64,000 nucleotides of DNA, from positions 51,794 through 115,793 of the forward strand of contig NZ_CAJHOF010000007.1 in the NCBI RefSeq assembly GCF_905120465.1, written 5' to 3'. Below, in pieces: positions 59,026 to 64,000 of this stretch. The notes beneath the pieces are model-generated. The model saw only the letters and a program-made list of their open reading frames with translations. It searched no databases and was not told where the DNA came from. The translations under genes and the position numbers were made by a program. Source of the DNA: Campylobacter majalis. Lineage in GTDB: Bacteria; Campylobacterota; Campylobacteria; Campylobacterales; Campylobacteraceae. Within the stretch, counting starts at the first letter, position 1. The number at the start of each line of letters is the position of its first letter.

Positions 59026-59634
59026 ATGAATATAGAGCAGATTTACAGGGACGCTGGGGCGTATTTGCAGGGGCATTTTTTGCTTAGTAGTGGCAAACAT
59101 TCGCAGTTTTATTTACAAAGTGCAAAGGTTTTAGAAAACCCTGAACTTGCAGGGCGTTTAGCTGATGAACTAGCTAAAATTATCTCTGAAAATGGAGTGG
59201 AATTTGATAGCGTTTGCTCACCAGCACTTGGTGGAATTTTGGCTGGGTATGAACTAGCTCGTGCGGCCAAAAAACGCTTCATTTTTACTGAGCGAGTTGA
59301 GAGAGTGATGAGCCTTAGGCGTGGCTTTGAGGTGAGAGAGGGTGAGCGTTTTATCATCTGCGAGGATATTATTACAACTGGTGGCTCAGCACTTGAGAGT
59401 GCAAAGATAATCCAGGAGCTTGGTGGAGTGGTCGTGGGCTTTGCAGCTCTTGCAAATCGTGGATTTTGCTCACTTTCAAATATGCCTAGTTCCAGAAAAG
59501 CCGAGTGCAAATTGCCGTTTGACAAGCCACTTTTTGCATTAGGAAATTTTGAGTTTGAGATTTATGAGCCAGAGTCCTGTCCGCTTTGCAAGGGCGGAAG
59601 CGTGGCGATAAAGCCGGGCAGTCGCGGAAACTAG
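59026..59634 (+). CDS. pyrE: Orotate phosphoribosyltransferase
   Basis: PyrE joins orotate and PRPP to give OMP in pyrimidine synthesis. The PRPP-binding motif [12 protein letters not shown] lies at 111-122, and [20 protein letters not shown] near the N-terminus is typical of the class with SGKHS. The 202-residue length fits. An AGGGAG site precedes the ATG. Other pyr genes are not in the window. From memory, the frr-pyrE link is kept in C. jejuni. Confidence 0.96.
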   Translation: MNIEQIYRDAGAYLQGHFLLSSGKHSQFYLQSAKVLENPELAGRLADELAKIISENGVEFDSVCSPALGGILAGYELARAAKKRFIFTERVERVMSLRRGFEVREGERFIICEDIITTGGSALESAKIIQELGGVVVGFAALANRGFCSLSNMPSSRKAECKLPFDKPLFALGNFEFEIYEPESCPLCKGGSVAIKPGSRGN

Positions 59635-59925
59635 ATTTGTTTTTAGCATTTTAGCAAAAAGGCTGAAATTTTAGCTTGTGTAAAAAGCGATTTGCTTTAA
59701 AACACAGCCTATTTTGAGTGAAATTTATCCGTAAAAGTGGGCTAATGGCAAATTTAAGCTGATTTTTGATTGATAAGGTCAAATTAGGCTTTGGCTAAAA
59801 TTTACGTTTTGGTTTGAAATTTTTAAGAGCAAAATTTATCAATGCGTGTTTGTGGTCGAATTTGTGTTAAAGCCAAAAACACACAACAAATTTTGGCACG
59901 ATTAAATTTATAAAAAAGGCAAAAA

Positions 59926-60357
59926 ATGAGCGAAAAAGCACAAAAGCAAAAGGCGGTCATCGCCCCTATAACTAGCCGTATAAAGGCATTTGTGATAGAT
60001 ATGTTTATCATTATGATGCCGATTTTATACATCGCGACCTATGTCGTGCTTGATGGCAAGGACGAGTTTTTGCACTCACAGCTTACCATTGGGCTTTGTC
60101 AAGGGCTCTACGGCGTGATTTGTGCGCTATTTTTTACTCTTAAAGCTCAAACTCCAGGCTATAAAGCACAGCAAATTTATCTCATAAATCTAAAAACTGG
60201 ACGCAAAATTTCACTCATTCACGCCATTTTTCGCTACATCTGCTTTGTTTTGGCAGGATTTAGCGTGGTTGGGTTAGTGATCTGCTTTTTTCGTAAAGAC
60301 AGGCTAAATTTGCACGATATTTTGACAAGCACCTCAGCGGTTTGCAAAAAAGCGTAA
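59926..60357 (+). CDS. RDD-family membrane protein
   Basis: A 143-residue small membrane protein of the RDD family: after a short cytosolic start comes SRIKAFVIDMFIIMMPI (the arginine-aspartate helix), then QGLYGVICALFFTLKAQTPGYKAQQIYLIN, a second membrane pair, and the family end FFRKDRLNLHDILTSTS. Members may act as ion or Na+/H+ carriers, but most are uncharacterised. A 291-bp gap without features precedes it. It follows pyrE on the same strand, probably with its own promoter. Confidence 0.85.
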   Translation: MSEKAQKQKAVIAPITSRIKAFVIDMFIIMMPILYIATYVVLDGKDEFLHSQLTIGLCQGLYGVICALFFTLKAQTPGYKAQQIYLINLKTGRKISLIHAIFRYICFVLAGFSVVGLVICFFRKDRLNLHDILTSTSAVCKKA

Positions 60358-60618
60358 AATTTTAAGCTTAAAGCGTCTAAAACAAAATTAATCTTACGCC
60401 TAAAACATAAACTTATAAAGGTTTTTAACTCAATCACCTAGCACTCATGAACCAATTTTAGTAATTTGAAATTTCATTGAGATTAGCGATTTTATAGCTC
60501 TTGCAAATTCTTTATGCCTACAAATTTGCAAAAGCCAGAAGATGAAATTTTAATGTTTTAACTAACTACAAGAGCTTTTTGCAATACGATTACAAAAAGC
60601 CAAAAGTTTATATTAAAA

Positions 60619-61356
60619 TTAAATCTTAATGGATTTTTTACTATCAAGTTCATTTAAAATATCATTATAGCATTTGTCCAAAACATGTGTAAATTTTCTA
60701 TTCACAACCGCTCTTAAAAGCTTATAGTAATACCTTATAGTAATCTTTGTTGCATCGTGTTTTGAGAGAATTTTATCCTTGACATCTTGCAAAATCGTCT
60801 TGTTAAAACGCAGACAAATATCGTTAAAATCCTGCGTGTCTTCTAGCTTTATAAAGCCGTCATTTACGCAGTTTTCAAGCATCGAAAAACTTCGCTTATG
60901 CAAATCATTTGTCGCAAACATATCGTTTAGAAATTTTGGCAGTTTATTTTTATCTTTATTTGGATAAAGTTCGTAATACTGCTCTATGTAGCCGTCAAAT
61001 TTTCCATCATTATGAGCGAAAAATAAAAGCTCATAAATTTCAGGCTTTGCATAAGAATAATCACAAAAGCACTTACAAACTCGCATATAAACTTCTAGCG
61101 AATTTTCGCACTCGGCTATGTTTTTTGACAAAGCTTTGTTGTATTCTTCAAGCTGGTTAAATGTCGCCAAAAATACCAAATGTGTTAAATTATCAAAGTA
61201 ATTATATAAAGTCGCACTCGAATACCCTGCTAAATTTGCTGCGTTGCGTATATTTACCGCGTCTATGCCATCTTTTTGGATTATTTCATTTGCGGCGTTT
61301 ATGAAGTATTTCATCATTCTTGTTTTTTTAATATTGGCTCGTTGCTCACTAGTCAT
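60619..61356 (-). CDS. TetR-family regulator
   Basis: A 245-residue TetR-type DNA-binding protein with an HTH at 31-56 (VNIRNAANLAGYSSATLYNYFDN) and a long helical ligand domain. It is the last gene of a minus-strand run after fixC, fixX and the porin gene, so it probably controls that unit. The gap to the porin gene is 112 bp and contains a hairpin. It is not similar enough to CmeR to suggest the same ligand. A hairpin of 8-bp arms (GCTTTTTG/CAAAAAGC, about 60574-60598) lies after its stop. Confidence 0.85.
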   Translation of the reverse strand: MTSEQRANIKKTRMMKYFINAANEIIQKDGIDAVNIRNAANLAGYSSATLYNYFDNLTHLVFLATFNQLEEYNKALSKNIAECENSLEVYMRVCKCFCDYSYAKPEIYELLFFAHNDGKFDGYIEQYYELYPNKDKNKLPKFLNDMFATNDLHKRSFSMLENCVNDGFIKLEDTQDFNDICLRFNKTILQDVKDKILSKHDATKITIRYYYKLLRAVVNRKFTHVLDKCYNDILNELDSKKSIKI

Positions 61357-61437
61357 AAATAGACCTTTGTTTATTTTTTAAAATTTTATAATAAAAAGCT
61401 TTGAAATATTTTAAGTTAAGCATATTTTAAAGTGTTT

Positions 61438-61462
61438 TGGCTCAAAACTTTTGCTTTGAGCC
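61438..61462 (-). terminator. Hairpin after the porin gene
   Basis: Arms GGCTCAAA (61439-61446) and TTTGAGCC (61455-61462) lie directly after the porin stop on the minus strand. There is no clear U-run. It could attenuate transcription into the TetR gene. Confidence 0.5.
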
Positions 61463-61468
61463 GTGATT

Positions 61469-62635
61469 TCAGAATTTATAACTTAAGCCAACGCTTACTT
61501 GCGTCATCGCTGGGTAGCTTGGCTGTGCTTTAAAGGTTTGATCGTATGTCGCAAAAATATCTAAGTTGTTCATGATAGGATAGCTTAACCAAGTGCTTAG
61601 TTCATGCTGTCTATAGCTTTTATCATCACCACCTTTTAGCTTGTAGCTAGTTGAGCCAAATAATACATCTACGCTAAGTTTTTCTATGTTAGTTGAAAGC
61701 ATACCGTAAAATGTCTTTGCGTCTCTTTCATACATCACATCGCCCTCTTCAAACGGCACTATCCTATCTCCAGCTTTGTTAAAGCTACCCCAGCCGTTTT
61801 TCTTGCCAGATTGAGCATAGCCTAGTGTAAATTTGACATTATCATACTTTGCGTATGTGGTCGCTTCAAAGACTTTGCCGTTATCTACGCCGTTCTTTTT
61901 CTCGCTAGTTTGAGCGTAATGTAGCATACCTCCCACGCTTGTTTTGTCATTTATAGCGCCGTCATAAAATACCTTGCCACCAACGCCTGAAAATAAATCA
62001 TCAGCATACATACCATAGCCCCTAAACGCCAGTCCCATATCAAGCTTATATGTAGCACCAAGAGCATAAATGCCTTTGTTCTCGTTTTTCTTTGTAACTC
62101 TAAACATCTCGTTTAGCTGAACCTTGCCTCTGGCCCTTGTCCAAAGTGCGTCTATGGTTAAATTTTTAATTGAATTGTTTGTTATGCTAACGCCGTCATT
62201 TATCTTTGTGATCCAGTCGCCCTTCATATCTTGACGACCAACTCTGATAACGGTGTCATAGGCGTTATACTCTAAGAAAAGTTTAGAGAGCATATATCTA
62301 TTTTTCTCATAAATTCTCTCTGTTGAATCTCCTTTGCCATTGCCAGTGTCGAAATTTTTATCATCTTCATAAAACGGCGCACTAGCCCTAAATCCAACGC
62401 CAAGCTTGAAATTTTGATAAAAATCGCTTTCATAAGAAAGACCGATTGAGCCTATCGCCCAAGCTGTATTTTCAAAATAGGTCGATTTTTCGCCTTTTGT
62501 TACATGGCGACTCTCATAATATGCCGACACATCGCCACTTGCCTTGCCGTTTTTAAACGCCTCTTCAAGCGTCTCACTGCCACTTGCCATAGCTACGCAA
62601 GATAGCACAGCAACTAATGCCAAACTCTTTTTCAT
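61469..62635 (-). CDS. OprD-type outer-membrane porin
   Basis: A 388-residue exported protein with a signal peptide (cut near residue 20, ASGSET). The mature protein has the strand-rich pattern of Campylobacter OprD-type porins: SGDVSAYYESRHVTKGEKSTYFENTAWAIGSIGLSYES at the start, RVGRQDMKGDWITK in the middle, and a C-terminal SVGLSYKF with terminal phenylalanine. OprD porins admit small carboxylates and amino acids. It lies 22 bp after fixX in the same direction. This suggests uptake of the substrate oxidised by the Fix-linked enzymes. Confidence 0.88.
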   Translation of the reverse strand: MKKSLALVAVLSCVAMASGSETLEEAFKNGKASGDVSAYYESRHVTKGEKSTYFENTAWAIGSIGLSYESDFYQNFKLGVGFRASAPFYEDDKNFDTGNGKGDSTERIYEKNRYMLSKLFLEYNAYDTVIRVGRQDMKGDWITKINDGVSITNNSIKNLTIDALWTRARGKVQLNEMFRVTKKNENKGIYALGATYKLDMGLAFRGYGMYADDLFSGVGGKVFYDGAINDKTSVGGMLHYAQTSEKKNGVDNGKVFEATTYAKYDNVKFTLGYAQSGKKNGWGSFNKAGDRIVPFEEGDVMYERDAKTFYGMLSTNIEKLSVDVLFGSTSYKLKGGDDKSYRQHELSTWLSYPIMNNLDIFATYDQTFKAQPSYPAMTQVSVGLSYKF

Positions 62636-62657
62636 GTTATCTCCTTTAAGAAATGTT

Positions 62658-62942
62658 TTATCCGTGTCTGTATTCTACGCCAAAGCCACCAAGTGGGTAC
62701 TCCCACTTTTTAATGATCGTATCGCCACATAAAATTCTACAAGTTCCGCACTCTAAGCAACCAGCATAGTCAAATTTGACCTTGCCACTCTCGTCTATAT
62801 CGTAAAGTGCGGCAGGGCAGGCGATTTGCAGTTTTTTAAACTCAGCCAAATCCATCTGCTCTGTAAGCTCGATGTGAGCGTTGCTCTCATCAACAAAAAA
62901 TTTATTAAGTCCTAGTTTTTCATCAACATTTATAGTTATCAT
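62658..62942 (-). CDS. fixX: Ferredoxin-like protein FixX
   Basis: A 94-residue ferredoxin-type partner of the FixC flavoprotein-quinone oxidoreductase. The conserved layout is seen: ACPAALYDI with Cys42, then GCLECGTCRILC with Cys62, Cys65, Cys68 and Cys72, and KWEYPLGGFGVEYRHG at the end. The YdiT/FixX type carries one [4Fe-4S] cluster. It starts with an ATGA overlap with fixC and is followed by the porin gene. Confidence 0.94.
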   Translation of the reverse strand: MITINVDEKLGLNKFFVDESNAHIELTEQMDLAEFKKLQIACPAALYDIDESGKVKFDYAGCLECGTCRILCGDTIIKKWEYPLGGFGVEYRHG

Positions 62943-64000
62943 AACGCCTTAACTCCTTTGTAAATATCCTTTGCGATGTTTAAAATTCCCGCCTTTTTTA
63001 CTCGCGGTATGATTTTTTTCATTAGCCGCTCGCTTTTGCCATTTACCATAAACATATCGTGCATAATGTCAGCTGCTAAATTTGGATAAAGCCCAAAAAT
63101 TCGATCATTATCAAGCATTTGTGGCACATCTTTATAAAGCTTCATATCCTGCATTACAAAGCTTTCGTTTAGGAAATTTTCATAAACACCAAGCGAAGTC
63201 TTTGAAAAATCGCCCTTTTGCTTTGCTTGTATTATGGCATTTGCTGCTTCCACGCCGCTTTGAACGGCTAGATCCATACCCCTTACGATATAGCCTAAAT
63301 TTAGGCAAAGTCCAGCTGCGTCGCCCACGACTAAGACGCCATCATTGCTAATGTTTTTTATAGCATTAAATCCACCCTCTGGCACGATATGAGCTGAGTA
63401 CTCGATCGTTTTGCCATTTTTGATAAGCGGGGCTACGGCTGGATGAGCTTTTAAATTTTGTAGCATTTTTGCGACGCTTAAATTTGCATTTCCTGCGTTA
63501 TGCATCCCAAAAACTACGCCAAGCGAGATCGAGCTTTTGTTCGTGTATAAAAATCCACCGCCCATTTTGCCGTCTGTTATATCCCCAGCAAAGAGCCACG
63601 CCGCACCTTCGTTTGCATTTAGGTTAAAGATATCATCTATCCTATCGCTACCAAGCTCGATGATCTCTTTTACGCCGACCGCACAAGTATGGGAGTTTGC
63701 GTCAAAACCAAGGTTGTATTTTTTACAAAGTGGCGAATTTGCACCATCTGCAAGTATCACAACATCAGCAAACATCTGCTCATCACCTGCTACAACACCG
63801 CAAATTTTGCCGTCTTGTTTTACCAGATCATCAACTCTTATGCCAGTTACGATGCTTACTCCGGCTTCTTCAGCCTTTTGTCCTAACCACTCATCAAATT
63901 TAACCCTTAAAACAGAGTAAGAACGCTCAAATTTATCATCACTTGCTTTTGATTTATACTCAAGTGTTACATTTTGCTCTTGCGTGATAAAAGATAGCTT
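62939..64000 (-). CDS. fixC: FixC electron-transfer flavoprotein-quinone oxidoreductase (partial)
   Basis: Only the C-terminal 353 residues are in the window; the frame is open to position 64000 and the N-terminus with the first FAD motif lies beyond. Visible parts are VVILADGANSPLCKKYNLG, GGGFLYTNKSSISLGVVFG, the FAD-site VLVVGDAAGLCLNLGYIVRGMDLAVQSG, and the family-specific C-terminal helices. FixC passes electrons from FixAB to quinone or to FixX. fixAB are expected just outside the window on the same strand. The electron donor substrate is not indicated. Confidence 0.94.
   Translation of the reverse strand, partial: KLSFITQEQNVTLEYKSKASDDKFERSYSVLRVKFDEWLGQKAEEAGVSIVTGIRVDDLVKQDGKICGVVAGDEQMFADVVILADGANSPLCKKYNLGFDANSHTCAVGVKEIIELGSDRIDDIFNLNANEGAAWLFAGDITDGKMGGGFLYTNKSSISLGVVFGMHNAGNANLSVAKMLQNLKAHPAVAPLIKNGKTIEYSAHIVPEGGFNAIKNISNDGVLVVGDAAGLCLNLGYIVRGMDLAVQSGVEAANAIIQAKQKGDFSKTSLGVYENFLNESFVMQDMKLYKDVPQMLDNDRIFGLYPNLAADIMHDMFMVNGKSERLMKKIIPRVKKAGILNIAKDIYKGVKAL

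Overview
The window reads as chromosomal DNA of a Campylobacter (Campylobacterota) species. It is AT-rich and densely packed. It carries a cmeR-cmeABC multidrug efflux locus, a full-length NifU with NifS, a zinc-type S14, and an S10/spc ribosomal operon that lacks L30. Several runs of genes match, from memory, the gene order of C. jejuni loci (the accA-fabF-acpP-fabG, cmeABC, murD-mraY-gpmI and secG-frr-pyrE neighbourhoods). The species cannot be named from sequence alone. No rRNA, tRNA, CRISPR, prophage or insertion sequence was seen.

Layout. 1-1060: gene-free. 1061-7537 (minus): fatty-acid genes accA, fabF, acpP, fabG, then map and the proline genes proA-proB. 7657-10423 (minus): a coiled-coil autotransporter whose promoter holds a T14 tract between the -35 and -10. 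10498-14717 (plus): nhaA and a three-gene FecCD-type ABC importer, converging on a HemN-like radical SAM gene. 16235-20392 (minus): yajQ, a 2-hydroxyacid dehydrogenase, a glutathionylspermidine-synthase-like ATP-grasp protein, a lipoprotein, an HTH coiled-coil protein and rpsU. 20544-28368 (plus): ccoG, cmeR and cmeABC. 28396-33936 (minus): a HerA-type ATPase, a PilZ protein, ahpC and an alanine/glycine symporter. 34385-37202 (minus): mraY and murD with a decayed gene between them. 37276-40365 (plus): gpmI, a frameshifted DMP19-family gene, an isochorismatase-family hydrolase and a lipoprotein. 40877-50851 (minus): secY and the S10/spc ribosomal operon with its promoter and leader. 51961-54153 (minus): nifS-nifU. 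55096-60357 (plus): a YccA protein, a stand-alone ThiD2-like protein, secG, frr, a DUF4153-like membrane protein, pyrE and an RDD protein. 60619-64000 (minus): fixC (cut by the window edge), fixX, an OprD-type porin and a TetR regulator.

How the parts work together. Most of the window is housekeeping: fatty-acid and proline synthesis, peptidoglycan precursors, translation, secretion and Fe-S assembly. The accessory parts deal with the envelope: CmeABC efflux, the autotransporter, the ABC importer, and a FixCX-porin unit that probably couples uptake and oxidation of an unknown organic substrate.

The observations most worth checking are the T14 promoter spacer of the autotransporter (likely phase variation), the three-frameshift relic between mraY and murD, the single-T frameshift in the DMP19 gene, a decayed membrane-protein gene upstream of the S10 promoter, the repeats in front of cmeABC, and the structured 205-bp gap between rpsH and rplF.
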